Origin: Psychromicrobium lacuslunae
Lineage (GTDB): Bacteria > Actinomycetota > Actinomycetes > Actinomycetales > Micrococcaceae
NCBI RefSeq assembly: GCF_000950575.1
Contig: NZ_CP011005.1
Coordinates: forward strand, 124,001 to 188,000
Reading direction: 5' to 3'
Length of the DNA: 64,000 nt
A model generated the notes under the pieces. The model saw only the letters and a program-made list of their open reading frames with translations. It was not told where the DNA came from and searched no databases. How positions within the stretch are numbered: position 1 is the first letter of the stretch; each line of letters begins with the position of its first letter. Of this stretch, positions 42,693-52,160 are shown one piece after another. The translations under genes and the position numbers were made by a program.

Positions 42693-43994
42693 TTAGTCCT
42701 TGTTGGCGAACACATCGGGCACGCCATCACCGTCATCGTCTCGGGCCTCAAGCTCAGCGATTCGACGGTACTGCCTGTTTCGGATTCTGAGCACCACGGT
42801 GGCGATCAGCGCAGCGATCAGTGAGGCGCTCAAAATCGCGATCTTGGCATGATCGTTGTGAGCTGATTCGACGCCGAAGGCGAGTTCGCTGATCAGCAGC
42901 GACACAGTGAAACCGATGCCCGCCAAAATTGCCAGCCCAAGCACATCAATCCACGATAGTCCTTCGTCAAGGCTTGCCCGAGTAGTTTTGGTGACAATAA
43001 AGGTGGCGGCGAAAATGCCTATCATCTTGCCGAGTACTAGGCCGAGTACGATGCCGATAGTCACCGAGTCGCCCAGCGCGGAACTCAGACCGGACCAGCC
43101 CCCAATGGCAACTCCGGCCGAGAAGAAAGCAAAAATTGGCACCGCGACGCCGGTGGAGAGCGGGCGGAAGCGATGTTCAAAATGCTCCGCTAGGCCGGGA
43201 CCGTTATCCGGATTACGATCCCGGCGCAGCACCGGAACCGCGAAAGCGAGCAGCACACCGGCCACCGTGGCATGCACACCCGAGGCGTGGATCAAGACCC
43301 AGGTGATAATGGCCAGCGGCAGCAGTAAATACCAGCTGCGCACCCGCTTTTGCACCAACCAGGTGAACAAGCCCAGTGGAATCAGAGCCAGCGCCAGATA
43401 CTGGGGTTCTAAGCCGTGTGGGTAAAAAATCGCAATGATCGCAATAGCGATCAGGTCATCGACCACCGCCAGGGTCAGCAGAAAGGTACGTAGCGCGGAC
43501 GGTAAATGACTTCCAATCACTGCCAGTACAGCCAGCGCGAAGGCGATGTCTGTGGCGGTGGGGATCGCCCAGCCATGCAGCACTTCTGGTCCAGCCGTGA
43601 GGTTGACCAAGGTATAGATGATGGCTGGCACCGCTACGCCGCCAATTGCCGCCGCGATCGGCACGATAGCGCGGTCAAAGCGGCGCAGATCCCCGGCGAC
43701 GAACTCGCGCTTGAGTTCCAGCCCGGCAACGAAGAAGAAGATCGCTAGCAAGCCATCGGCAGCCCAGGAGCCCAAGCTCAGTTTGAGGCCCAGGAAGTCA
43801 ACGCCGATTGACGTTTCACGGAGCGAGAAGTAGCTTGCCGAACCGGCCGAGTTCGCCCAGATCAGTGCGACCACAGTAGCCGCCAAGAGCAGCGCGCCAC
43901 CCACCGTTTCTTTGCGCAAAATAGCGCTAATGCGCAGATATTCGGGGTGGCTGGTGCGGCGCAGGATGCGCTGTACGGGGCGAGTAATGATCAT
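42693..43994 (-). CDS. nhaA: Na+/H+ antiporter NhaA
   Basis: The 433-residue, about 12-helix antiporter exports Na+ and Li+ in exchange for protons. The pH-sensor/transport region shows [18 protein letters not shown] with the conserved Asp pair in [19 protein letters not shown]. The start is set at ATG 43994, after AGGA at a good distance; an upstream ATG at 44063 would add a non-conserved 23-residue leader. The C-terminal tail ends [15 protein letters not shown], a thrombospondin type 3-like calcium-loop pattern. It converges with the surface-protein cassette. Confidence 0.95.
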   Translation of the reverse strand: MIITRPVQRILRRTSHPEYLRISAILRKETVGGALLLAATVVALIWANSAGSASYFSLRETSIGVDFLGLKLSLGSWAADGLLAIFFFVAGLELKREFVAGDLRRFDRAIVPIAAAIGGVAVPAIIYTLVNLTAGPEVLHGWAIPTATDIAFALAVLAVIGSHLPSALRTFLLTLAVVDDLIAIAIIAIFYPHGLEPQYLALALIPLGLFTWLVQKRVRSWYLLLPLAIITWVLIHASGVHATVAGVLLAFAVPVLRRDRNPDNGPGLAEHFEHRFRPLSTGVAVPIFAFFSAGVAIGGWSGLSSALGDSVTIGIVLGLVLGKMIGIFAATFIVTKTTRASLDEGLSWIDVLGLAILAGIGFTVSLLISELAFGVESAHNDHAKIAILSASLIAALIATVVLRIRNRQYRRIAELEARDDDGDGVPDVFANKD

Positions 43995-44100
43995 GCTGGT
44001 CCTGACTGGAATCTGGGTTGCTAAAACAACGCCGACCAGACTTCCCGGCACACCACTTACCACTTTACTTTCTATTTTACCCGCCGGCAGCGGTTGTTTC

Positions 44101-44325
44101 CTAGCCGCCGATCAGCGAGCGCACCCCAATCACCGCGGTGGCGAGCCCGAGAATCATCGAAATACTCACCAACATGAAGTGCACCATCAGGAAGCGAGTG
44201 TACTTACCGGATTCGTCTTTGGCTCGCGGATCCTTGAGCACCCTACGCAGAAATGGTGGCCAGACTAGCAGCGACCAGACGCCAGCAATAATCAGGACCC
44301 AGCTCAATAGCGGTGGCAGGCTCAT
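44101..44325 (-). CDS. SCO4848 family small membrane protein
   Basis: This 74-residue protein has two membrane helices (about residues 6-22 and 48-70) joined by a charged loop with [15 protein letters not shown]. The pattern ([18 protein letters not shown] ... [13 protein letters not shown]) matches the actinobacterial SCO4848 family of unknown function. It overlaps the DUF2505 gene by ATGA and probably depends on it for translation. Confidence 0.8.
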   Translation of the reverse strand: MSLPPLLSWVLIIAGVWSLLVWPPFLRRVLKDPRAKDESGKYTRFLMVHFMLVSISMILGLATAVIGVRSLIGG

Positions 44326-44819
44326 GCTGATTCGAGTACTTTGCGGGCTTCGCTGACCTGAAGATTCAGCGCCTTGCCGAGGGCTGGTTCGGCTGCCTGG
44401 ACGATCTTATTGCCGAACAGCGGGATGCTCGAGGTGACCGATCCTTCCAGGTCGATCCGGGTACTTTCACCCTCGGCCACAATGCGTTGTACAGCCTTGG
44501 CTTCCACCGGGGCGCCAGAGATCTTCGCGCTGATCTGCACTTCCCGAGAACCGTCGGCGGCCGGTGCTGACCAATGTTCTTGCTGCTGCAAATTCAACTG
44601 GGCGCCCACGAACTTGCGGGCCAGATCAGGCAGCCGATCGGTCGGCATCGAACGGACCGCCACCGTGCTGAAAGCTCCTGAGGTATCTCCGGTCACCGTG
44701 TAGGACTCCAGCGTGCCGCCGGCTGCCTCACTTACCTGACGAACGAAGTCTTCGCTGCTGAATAGTTCAACAATGCGTTCGACCGATGCGGGCAGGGACG
44801 CGGACGTGGACAAAGCCAT
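44322..44819 (-). CDS. DUF2505 domain-containing protein
   Basis: The 165-residue protein is a START-like helix-grip fold family member common in Actinobacteria. It begins with a Ser/Ala-rich stretch and SVERIVELFSSEDFVRQVSEAAGG and ends with an amphipathic VQAAEPALGKALNLQVSEARKVLE. The ligand is unknown. It is first in a two-gene operon with SCO4848; the region upstream holds a long hairpin and faces mfd. Confidence 0.82.
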   Translation of the reverse strand: MALSTSASLPASVERIVELFSSEDFVRQVSEAAGGTLESYTVTGDTSGAFSTVAVRSMPTDRLPDLARKFVGAQLNLQQQEHWSAPAADGSREVQISAKISGAPVEAKAVQRIVAEGESTRIDLEGSVTSSIPLFGNKIVQAAEPALGKALNLQVSEARKVLESA

Positions 44820-44884
44820 AGTGCTCCTTCAAGGGGATCTTTTCTCCCCACCATTCTACGTTCTCCAGAGCAACACCTCCCGAT

Positions 44885-44939
44885 GAGTGTCGAGTTCTGG
44901 GGCTTAAACCCGTGTTTTAGACCCCATAACTCGACACTC
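44885..44939. repeat. Long imperfect hairpin between DUF2505 and mfd genes
   Basis: A 12-bp outer stem GAGTGTCGAGTT/AACTCGACACTC (44885-44896 with 44928-44939) is followed by one mismatch, TGGGG/CCCCA and a weak inner stem. It shares the GAGTGT/ACACTC ends with the hairpin at 59225-59279, yet the interiors differ. Here it lies between two divergent gene starts, not at a gene end. Confidence 0.85.
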
Positions 44940-44968
44940 GACACGGCGGAGGGGCGAGGAGGAGGAAT

Positions 44969-45031
44969 GTGAACCAGTGCGAAGGAACGGCTGCGGCTGG
45001 GAGAGTGTCGGTGCGGGTTGATAAGATCTAA
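44969..45031 (+). other. Possible 20-codon leader ORF upstream of mfd
   Basis: GTG 44969 follows a GAGGAGGAGG Shine-Dalgarno-like run and reads 20 codons (ending RVDKI) to TAA 45029. It is six bases from the intrinsic terminator at 45037. An overlapping ATG at 44967 is followed at once by TGA. No promoter is recognised, and such short ORFs arise by chance. Confidence 0.25.
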
Positions 45032-45036
45032 GTACC

Positions 45037-45066
45037 CCCGGGATTCTTAGGAATTTCGGGTTTTTG
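45037..45066 (+). terminator. Intrinsic terminator or attenuator in the mfd leader
   Basis: CCCGGGATTC (45037-45046), loop TTAG, GAATTTCGGG (45051-45060) make a 10-bp stem with two G-T pairs, followed by TTTTTG. It points toward mfd, 128 bases before its start, while the nearest plus-strand gene to the left ends 2.3 kb away. Confidence 0.65.
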
Positions 45067-45193
45067 TGCTGTCGTTTTTGCACTGTTTGGCTGCACTGAT
45101 TGTTTGTTCTATTGCACTGTTTCGATCACGCCCGCCGGTTCTGCTGGCTGGTCGCGATTCCTTGTTCGTCGTCGCTCTGTTTGAGGTGTTTTG

Positions 45194-48100
45194 ATGGGTC
45201 TGAATGGTTTGCGCGCGTCACTGCGTGATGATTCGAGCGTTACCCGGGTGCGTCAACAAGCTGAGCAGCCGCATGCCCAGCGCAGCGAAGATCTACAAAT
45301 TGGTGCCCCGAATGGCTTGCGTGCGCCACTGCTAGCCGAGATTGCCGAGGGCATGGCAACCGCGGTAGCACCGACCGACCGCTCCAGCGTGGTGCTGGCG
45401 ATTACCGCTACTTCCAGAGAGAGCGAAGACCTGACCGAAGCGCTCCGCGCCTACTTGCCTGCCGACTCGGTGATTGACTTCCCGAGCTGGGAGACCTTGC
45501 CGCACGAGCGCCTTTCGCCGCGTTCGGACACTGTGGGTCGCCGTCTTGCGGTGTTGCGCAGGCTCAAACACGGTGCCGCCGGGCAGGGCGAATTGCGCGT
45601 CGTGGTCGCGCCGATCCGGGCCGTAGTGCAGCCCATTGTCGCCGGACTGGGCGATCTAGAACCAGTGGAACTCACTGTGGGACAGCTGATCGCTTTTGAC
45701 GAGGTAGTTCAGCGGTTGGCGGCTGCCGCCTACGCACGGGTCGATATGGTCACCCATCGTGGTGAATTCGCAGTTCGCGGCGGCATCATCGACGTTTTCC
45801 CGGCCACTGAGAGCCACCCAATCCGGGTCGAGTTCTTCGGCGACGAGGTCGATTCAATGCGTTGGTTCGCGGTCGCCGATCAGCGCTCGCTGACTTCACT
45901 GAGTGGCACCATTACCCATCCGGAGCGGCTTTATGCGCCGCCTTGCCGGGAACTGCTGATCACTCCTGAGGTGCAATCCAGGGCAGCGAAGCTCAAAGAT
46001 CAGTTCCCCGCCGCGGCTTCTATGCTGGAGAAAATCGCCGGGGGCATCGCGGTGGAAGGGATGGAATCTCTCACGCCAATCTTGGTCGATGCCATGGTGC
46101 CGGTGGTCTCCGAGCTGCCGCCGGGGTCGATTGCCGTGGTGCTCGAACCGGAGCGGGTGCGCGGCCGGGCCCACGACTTGGAGGCCACCAATGAGGAGTT
46201 CCTGGAAGCTGCTTGGTCTTCGGCCTCCGAAGGCGGTGCCGCCCCGCTGGATGTCGGTGCACTGAATCAGCAGCTTTCTAGTGCAAGTTTTGCTTCGCTG
46301 GCCGAAACCCGCACCGCGGCTCTGCGATCTGGACTGAGCTGGTGGTCAGTCTCAGCGCTAGGCACCGACCAGGAGTTGAACCCTGAGCTGGACGTGCTCA
46401 GCATTCCCGCGCGGGAACCCCGCGGCTATCAAGGCAATGTGGCCGAGATGCTCGAATTCATCGGCTCCAGGGTTCGCGATCAATGGCGCGTGGTGGTGGC
46501 CACCGACGGTCCCGGTCCGGCGCAGCGCCTCGCCGAACTATTCCACGACGCCGATATTCCGGCGAGCCGGGTGGAAACCCTGGATGCCGCGCCCGAGCCG
46601 GGCATTATCGAGGTGACCACCGCCGCCGTCGGGCATGGTTTCGTGTTTGACGAACTCAAACTGGGTCTGCTCACCGAAGCTGATCTATTGGGCCGTTCCT
46701 CGGCTTCCGGCACGAAAGACATGCGGAAAATGCCGTCCAAGCGACGCAATGCTGTCGATCCACTTCAGCTGCGGGCTGGCGACTACGTGGTGCACGAACA
46801 ACACGGTATCGGCCGTTTTGTTGAACTGATCCAGCGCCGGGTAGCGGGTACCGATGGGAACCGCGAGTACCTGGTACTGGAATACGCACCGGCGAAGCGT
46901 GGCGCGCCCGGTGACAAGCTTTTCGTGCCGACCGACCAGTTGGATCAGATCACCGCTTACGTCGGCGGTGACACCCCGGCGCTGAGCAAAATGGGTGGCT
47001 CGGACTGGGCCTCGACGAAGAACAAGGCACGCCGGGCGGTCAAGGAGATTGCCGGTGAGTTGATCAGGCTGTACTCCGCTCGGATGGCCTCTAAGGGGCA
47101 CGCCTTCGCCCCGGATACACCCTGGCAGCGGGAGCTTGAGGAAGCCTTCCCTTACATTGAAACGCCGGATCAGCTGACCACCATCAATGAGGTCAAAGCC
47201 GATATGGAACGGGAGATCCCGATGGATCGGCTGGTTTCCGGCGACGTCGGCTACGGCAAGACAGAAATCGCGGTCCGGGCCGCGTTCAAAGCCATCCAGG
47301 ACGGCAAGCAGGTCGCCGTGCTGGTGCCGACCACCCTGCTCGCACAGCAGCACTACGAAACCTTTTCGGAACGGTTCTCCGGCTTCCCAGTGCGGGTCAA
47401 ACCGCTTTCCCGCTTCCAAACTGGCAAGGAGGCGAAAGAGACCGCAGAAGGGGTGGCTAATGGCTCGGTAGACCTGGTGATCGGCACCCACCGGCTGCTC
47501 TCCAAAGATTTCCATTTCAAGGATCTGGGCTTGGTGATTGTCGATGAGGAACAGCGCTTTGGTGTGGAGCACAAGGAACAGCTCAAGAAGATGCGCACCA
47601 ATGTCGATGTGCTGGCGATGAGTGCGACGCCGATCCCGCGGACCTTGGAAATGTCGTTGACCGGTATCCGCGAGACCTCCACGCTGGCCACCCCACCGGA
47701 GGAACGGCACCCGGTGCTCACCTACGTCGGGCCGTACACCGATAAGCAAACGTCGGCGGCGATCAGGCGCGAGCTGATGCGCGAAGGTCAGGTCTTCTTT
47801 GTGCATAACCGGGTGTCCTCGATTGAGCGAATTGCTGCGCACGTGCAGCAACTGGTGCCGGAAGCGCGGATCGCGGTGGCACATGGTCAGATGAGCGAAT
47901 CTCGACTTGAACAGATCATTGTGGACTTCTGGGAGAAGCGTTTCGACGTCTTAGTCTGCACCACCATTATTGAGACCGGCTTGGACATTTCCAATGCAAA
48001 TACGCTGATTGTGGACGGCGCGGATAAGTACGGCCTCTCTCAACTGCATCAGCTTCGTGGCCGGGTGGGACGTGGCCGGGAACGCGCCTACGCCTACTTC

Positions 48101-48808
48101 CTCTACCCGGCGGAAAAGCCGCTTGGCGAGGTGGCCTTGGAACGACTCAAGGCGGTGGCGGCGCATAATGAACTCGGTGCTGGTATGCAGCTAGCTCTGA
48201 AAGATCTGGAAATCCGCGGTGCGGGCAATCTGCTCGGCGGCGAGCAGTCCGGCCACATCGCCGGGGTCGGCTTCGACTTGTATATTCGGCTGGTCGGCGA
48301 GGCAGTAGCTAACTTCCGAGGTGAGTCCGAAGACAAGGCAGCGGAGATGAAAATCGAGCTGCCGGTCAATGCACATCTGCCGCACGACTATGTGCCGGGG
48401 GATCGACTCAGGTTGGAGGCTTACCGAAAGCTCGCCTCCGCGCAGAATTCAGAAGCAATTGACGAGGTGCTCGAAGAGCTCGTTGACCGCTATGGTGAGC
48501 CGCCGCTCGCGGTGAACAACCTGGTCGCGGTGGCCCGCTTCCGGGTCGCTGCTCGGGAGCTGGGCCTGAGCGATGTGGCGGTGCAGGGTAACTTCGTGAA
48601 GTTCACACCGGCGGATCTACCGGAGTCCAAGGCGATGCGGCTCAAGCGGCTTTACCCCGGTTCGCTGGTGAAACCTGCGCTCTCGCAAATCCTCATTCCC
48701 AAACCCAAGACGGCGCGGATCGGTGGTCGTGATCTGGTGGATGGTGAGATTCTCGGCTGGGCCGAGCAGGTACTGACAGCGATCTTTAGCGACGGACCCG
48801 AGGCCTGA
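45194..48808 (+). CDS. mfd: Transcription-repair coupling factor
   Basis: Mfd removes stalled RNA polymerase at lesions and recruits UvrA. The 1204-residue length is typical. N-terminal UvrB-homology modules include LPADSVIDFPSWETLPHERLSP; the RNA polymerase-interaction domain begins with GDYVVHEQHGIGRF (about residue 530); motor motifs are Walker A SGDVGYGKTEIA (about residue 680) and VIVDEEQRFG (about residue 784). The TRG motif region is intact (GLSQLHQLRGRVGRG), as is the C-terminal UvrA-masking domain. ATG 45194 has GAGG seven bases upstream and is better than the TTG at 45191. Gene order pth..mfd agrees with M. tuberculosis. Confidence 0.97.
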   Translation: MGLNGLRASLRDDSSVTRVRQQAEQPHAQRSEDLQIGAPNGLRAPLLAEIAEGMATAVAPTDRSSVVLAITATSRESEDLTEALRAYLPADSVIDFPSWETLPHERLSPRSDTVGRRLAVLRRLKHGAAGQGELRVVVAPIRAVVQPIVAGLGDLEPVELTVGQLIAFDEVVQRLAAAAYARVDMVTHRGEFAVRGGIIDVFPATESHPIRVEFFGDEVDSMRWFAVADQRSLTSLSGTITHPERLYAPPCRELLITPEVQSRAAKLKDQFPAAASMLEKIAGGIAVEGMESLTPILVDAMVPVVSELPPGSIAVVLEPERVRGRAHDLEATNEEFLEAAWSSASEGGAAPLDVGALNQQLSSASFASLAETRTAALRSGLSWWSVSALGTDQELNPELDVLSIPAREPRGYQGNVAEMLEFIGSRVRDQWRVVVATDGPGPAQRLAELFHDADIPASRVETLDAAPEPGIIEVTTAAVGHGFVFDELKLGLLTEADLLGRSSASGTKDMRKMPSKRRNAVDPLQLRAGDYVVHEQHGIGRFVELIQRRVAGTDGNREYLVLEYAPAKRGAPGDKLFVPTDQLDQITAYVGGDTPALSKMGGSDWASTKNKARRAVKEIAGELIRLYSARMASKGHAFAPDTPWQRELEEAFPYIETPDQLTTINEVKADMEREIPMDRLVSGDVGYGKTEIAVRAAFKAIQDGKQVAVLVPTTLLAQQHYETFSERFSGFPVRVKPLSRFQTGKEAKETAEGVANGSVDLVIGTHRLLSKDFHFKDLGLVIVDEEQRFGVEHKEQLKKMRTNVDVLAMSATPIPRTLEMSLTGIRETSTLATPPEERHPVLTYVGPYTDKQTSAAIRRELMREGQVFFVHNRVSSIERIAAHVQQLVPEARIAVAHGQMSESRLEQIIVDFWEKRFDVLVCTTIIETGLDISNANTLIVDGADKYGLSQLHQLRGRVGRGRERAYAYFLYPAEKPLGEVALERLKAVAAHNELGAGMQLALKDLEIRGAGNLLGGEQSGHIAGVGFDLYIRLVGEAVANFRGESEDKAAEMKIELPVNAHLPHDYVPGDRLRLEAYRKLASAQNSEAIDEVLEELVDRYGEPPLAVNNLVAVARFRVAARELGLSDVAVQGNFVKFTPADLPESKAMRLKRLYPGSLVKPALSQILIPKPKTARIGGRDLVDGEILGWAEQVLTAIFSDGPEA

Positions 48809-48824
48809 ATCGGACCAACTATTC

Positions 48825-49736
48825 CTACGGCGTATAACCCCGCACGGTACCGTCCGGGGAGGCATGTTTAACGATCAGTGAGCAGTCCTTATCTCCGAGC
48901 CCTTCGTTGATGAGCTCATCGAGCTGTGCGCTGACCAGCTCGGCGGCTGGAAGCTTGACGCCGGTGCTGAGGCCCGCTTGCAAGGCAAGACCGACGTCTT
49001 TGCGGGCCAGGTCGACCCGGAAGGTGGCGTCGAAATTATTATTGGCCGCTGCGGTCGGTACGACGCCTGGAGCCGGATACCAGGTCTGCTGCGCCCAGGA
49101 GCGTGCCGAGGAAACCGAAGCGATCTCCCAGAACACCTGCGGATCCAGACCGAGGTGCTCAGCCAGCTGGGAACCTTCGGAGGCAGCCATCAAGTCAATG
49201 AAGAGCATCATATTATTGCAAATTTTCGCCGCAATACCGGCGGTAGCCGCACCGGCCACAATCGTCTTGCCGGACATCGGCGCCACATAGTCGCGCACGC
49301 GCTCGGTGTCCTCGGGCTCTCCGCCCAGCATAAAAGCAAGGGTGCCCGCGGCGGCTCCGCTGATTCCGCCGGAAACCGGTGAATCCACGAAGTGGAAGCC
49401 GAGGTCAGTCGAACGTTGATGGCAGAATTGCGAGGTCTCAATATCCACCGTTGAGCTGTCGGCAAGCAGGCTGCTCTGTGCGGCATTGGCCCAGATCCCG
49501 TCCGGGCCGTCAAAAACACTTCTGACATGTTCGCCCTTGGGCAGCATGGTAAAAATCACCTCGGCCCCGGCCACCGCCTCCGCGATGCTGTCGACGATCT
49601 GCACACCGCTTGCAGCCGCTGCCGCACTGGCTTCCGGATTCAGGTCGAAGCCGCGCACCTGATGACCTGCTTTGGCCAGATTTGCGGTCATCGGCCCGCC
49701 CATATTTCCTAAGCCGATCCAGCCGTAGTTCGTCAT
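48825..49736 (-). CDS. mmsB: 3-hydroxyisobutyrate dehydrogenase-like oxidoreductase
   Basis: The 303-residue beta-hydroxyacid dehydrogenase has an N-terminal NAD site GWIGLGNMGGPMTANL, substrate loop DSPVSGGISGAAAGTLAFMLGG and catalytic Lys in AAKICNNMMLF. In valine breakdown it makes methylmalonate semialdehyde, the substrate of the mmsA product encoded 12 kb away, but it could be a related 2-hydroxy-3-oxopropionate reductase. ATG 49736 follows a strong GAGGAGG at six bases; longer in-frame starts run into the LysR operator. It is divergent from the LysR gene, which probably controls it. Confidence 0.85.
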   Translation of the reverse strand: MTNYGWIGLGNMGGPMTANLAKAGHQVRGFDLNPEASAAAAASGVQIVDSIAEAVAGAEVIFTMLPKGEHVRSVFDGPDGIWANAAQSSLLADSSTVDIETSQFCHQRSTDLGFHFVDSPVSGGISGAAAGTLAFMLGGEPEDTERVRDYVAPMSGKTIVAGAATAGIAAKICNNMMLFIDLMAASEGSQLAEHLGLDPQVFWEIASVSSARSWAQQTWYPAPGVVPTAAANNNFDATFRVDLARKDVGLALQAGLSTGVKLPAAELVSAQLDELINEGLGDKDCSLIVKHASPDGTVRGYTP

Positions 49737-49813
49737 TAGAAGCCTCCTCGATGTGGTGTAAACCACTCTAGGGACGGTGTAGCTGGTAATCAACGCACGC
49801 AATTGCGGCATTA

Positions 49814-49843
49814 TTGCAAGCGATTTGTGCATTAATGCACAAT
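49814..49843 (+). promoter_or_regulatory. LysR promoter with overlapping 18-bp palindromic operator
   Basis: TTGCAA (49814-49819) and CACAAT (49838-49843), 18 bases apart, make a promoter whose -10 box ends six bases before ATG 49850. TTGTGCATTAATGCACAA (49825-49842) is a perfect palindrome covering the spacer and -10 box; a second inverted repeat GCAAT/ATTGC spans 49799-49817. Binding here would repress lysR and could activate the divergent mmsB. Confidence 0.65.
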
Positions 49844-49849
49844 GATCGG

Positions 49850-50728
49850 ATGAGAGAATTCGTGGATTCACACCGCCACCTGGAAGCACTAATGACCTTC
49901 CTGGCGGTTGCCCGGCTCGGTCGCTATAACGCTGCCGGAGAAGCACTCGGAGTCAATCACTCAACGGTGTCCCGTCGGATTAGAGCCCTGGAGAAGGCAA
50001 TGGGCGGCCGGGTGCTGAGCCGGACGCCGGCGGGTTGGGAAGTCACCTCCCTAGGGCGTCAAGCCATGCAGGCGGCTGAACAAGTGGAGGGCGCGCTCGC
50101 TTCGCTGGAACGAAACAGCAATGGGGTGGAGATGAAGGGTGTGGTCAGGGTCGCGGCACCGGATGCCTTCTCCACCGAGTTTGCCGCTCCGGCGCTAAGC
50201 CTGCTGCAAGCCGAACATCCGGGGCTGAGCGTTGAGCTGATCAGTGCAACCCAAAGGGTTCGACAAAACCGTTCAGGAGTTGACCTTGAGGTAGTGGTGG
50301 GGAAACCCTCGGTGCACAAGGCGACCGCCTTGCATCTGATGGACTATGCGCTCGGTCTCTACGCCACGGCCGAATATTTGGACCGCTACGGCGAGCCAAA
50401 GAGTATTGCCGAATTGGCCGATCACCGGATTAACTTCTATATTGAATCCGCACTGCAGATCGACGATCTTGATCGGGCGACCGAGGAACTGCCTCAATGC
50501 CGGCGCGGCATCGACTCAACCAGCGTGTTCGCGCATGTCGCCGCTACCGAGGCGGGGGCCGGCATCGGCCTGTTGCCGACCTTCTTGGCCGAGCAGCGCA
50601 GCGGGCTTCTCAGGCTACTGGCCGAGGACTACTGCCACCCGCTCTCGTACTGGGTGGTAATCCGCCAGGAGGCGATGCGCAGCCCCGTAGTGGCGGCCGC
50701 GCTACGCACCCTGCAGTCCCTCGCTTAG
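49850..50728 (+). CDS. LysR family transcriptional regulator
   Basis: The 292-residue protein has an N-terminal winged helix (about residues 6-65: LEALMTFLAVARLGRYNAAGEALGVNHSTVSRRI) and a substrate-binding domain. I start it at ATG 49850; longer starts at 49814 or 49835 would place the first codons inside the palindrome and -35 box. It is divergent from mmsB and convergent with an MHS transporter, so both are likely targets; the inducer may be a hydroxy acid. Only two bases separate its stop from that of the transporter. Confidence 0.9.
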   Translation: MREFVDSHRHLEALMTFLAVARLGRYNAAGEALGVNHSTVSRRIRALEKAMGGRVLSRTPAGWEVTSLGRQAMQAAEQVEGALASLERNSNGVEMKGVVRVAAPDAFSTEFAAPALSLLQAEHPGLSVELISATQRVRQNRSGVDLEVVVGKPSVHKATALHLMDYALGLYATAEYLDRYGEPKSIAELADHRINFYIESALQIDDLDRATEELPQCRRGIDSTSVFAHVAATEAGAGIGLLPTFLAEQRSGLLRLLAEDYCHPLSYWVVIRQEAMRSPVVAAALRTLQSLA

Positions 50729-50730
50729 CG

Positions 50731-52101
50731 CTAGGCGGTTCCGCGCAGGCGTTGCCGGTCTGCCTCGTCCAAAGCGTGCAGTGAACTGCCCTTGGTCTCC
50801 CGCAGGAAATAGACCGCGATGAGCGTAATCACCGCGGCGATTGCCATATAAATCGAGATCGGCACCCAGTTGCCGTAAATGCTCAGCAGCCAGGTGGCGA
50901 TCACCGGGGCCAGTGAGCCAGCCACAATCGAAGTCACCTGATAGCCCAGCGAGACACCCGAATAGCGCATCCTGGTCGGGAACATTTCCGCCATAATCGC
51001 CGGTTGGCCGGCATACATCAGCGCATGCACCATCAGTCCTAGGCAAACGGTCAGCAGGATAATCCAGTCGTTCTTGGTATTGAACAGAGGGAAGCAGATG
51101 AACCCCCAGACAATCATCAGCCCGGCACCTAGCGCGTAGAGCGGACGCCGACCAATCCGGTCGGTGAAGCGACCCACGATCGGCACCACGATGAAGTGGA
51201 GTACGTGTGCCCCGAGCAGCAGGATAAGAATCGTCGAGGTGACCATCTTGAGCTGCGAACTCAGGTAGGTGATCGAGAAGGTGACCACCATGTAGTAGAG
51301 GATATTCTCACCAACCCGTAGCCCCATCGCGGTGAATACGCCGCGTGGGTAGAGCCGGAAAACCTGGAAGACGCCGTAGCCGGCCTTCTGGTTCTGTTCG
51401 AGTTCTTTGCGGGCTTCCTGGAAGATCGGTGCATCGGTGATCCGGGAGCGGATGTAATAACCCACCGCCACGATCACTACCGAAAGCCAGAAACCAATCC
51501 GCCAGCCCCAGGAGAGGAATGCTTCTTGACTGAGCGTGCCGGAGAGGATGAGCAGCACCAAGGTAGCCAGAATGTTCCCCATCGGAACTGCGGCTTGTGG
51601 CCAACTGGCCCAGAAACCGCGCTGCTTATCGGGGGAATGCTCGGCAACCAGTAGCACCGCGCCACCCCATTCACCGCCCACGGCGAAGCCCTGGAAGAAG
51701 CGCAATACCACTAGCAGGATGGGGGCTAGGTAGCCCACCTGCCCGAAGGTGGGTAGGCAACCCATCAGAAAGGTGGTGACGCCGACCAGAATAATGGCGA
51801 ATTGCAGCAGCTTCTTCCGGCCATACTTATCACCAAAGTGACCAAAAACGACGCCGCCAATTGGCCGGGCAACGAAACCAACGGCATAGGTCAGGAAGGC
51901 TTTGATAATGCCATCCAGGACATTGCCGGTATCGGGGAAGAAGATTTTACTGAAAACCAGGGTGGCAGCCGTGGCGTAGAGGAAAAATTCGTACCATTCG
52001 ACCACGGTGCCGGCCATTGATGCCAGCACCACTCGCTTGAGGCCACTTGGCTGAGTTATTGCGGTATTACCCTCCGGTGCGAGCTGATTGCTGTTCGCCA
52101 C
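50731..52101 (-). CDS. MHS-family MFS metabolite/H+ symporter
   Basis: The 456-residue, 12-helix transporter belongs to the metabolite:H+ symporter group of the major facilitator superfamily (ShiA/KgtP/ProP relatives). The signatures are VVEWYEFFLYATAATLVF in helix 1 and FGHFGDKYGRKKLL in loop 2-3. Substrates of the group are organic acids, betaines or osmolytes. Beside mmsB and LysR, a hydroxy- or branched-chain acid is plausible. The upstream region contains CTAGAA-N5-TTCTAG (52161-52177). Confidence 0.9.
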   Translation of the reverse strand: MANSNQLAPEGNTAITQPSGLKRVVLASMAGTVVEWYEFFLYATAATLVFSKIFFPDTGNVLDGIIKAFLTYAVGFVARPIGGVVFGHFGDKYGRKKLLQFAIILVGVTTFLMGCLPTFGQVGYLAPILLVVLRFFQGFAVGGEWGGAVLLVAEHSPDKQRGFWASWPQAAVPMGNILATLVLLILSGTLSQEAFLSWGWRIGFWLSVVIVAVGYYIRSRITDAPIFQEARKELEQNQKAGYGVFQVFRLYPRGVFTAMGLRVGENILYYMVVTFSITYLSSQLKMVTSTILILLLGAHVLHFIVVPIVGRFTDRIGRRPLYALGAGLMIVWGFICFPLFNTKNDWIILLTVCLGLMVHALMYAGQPAIMAEMFPTRMRYSGVSLGYQVTSIVAGSLAPVIATWLLSIYGNWVPISIYMAIAAVITLIAVYFLRETKGSSLHALDEADRQRLRGTA

Positions 52102-52160
52102 TGACTACCTCCTCGTAGTGTCAGGAGGCCGCCCCAACGCAGCACCCTGTCAACTGTGAT

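Noticed and set aside
46685-47884. 399-codon open frame on the minus strand inside mfd
   Set aside because: It lies fully antisense to conserved mfd motor domains, has no recognisable motif and is rich in Arg/His/Gly as expected of an antisense frame of a GC-rich gene.
49814-49849. Upstream TTG/ATG start codons for the LysR gene
   Set aside because: They lie inside the proposed -35 box and operator palindrome; the first conserved residues follow ATG 49850.
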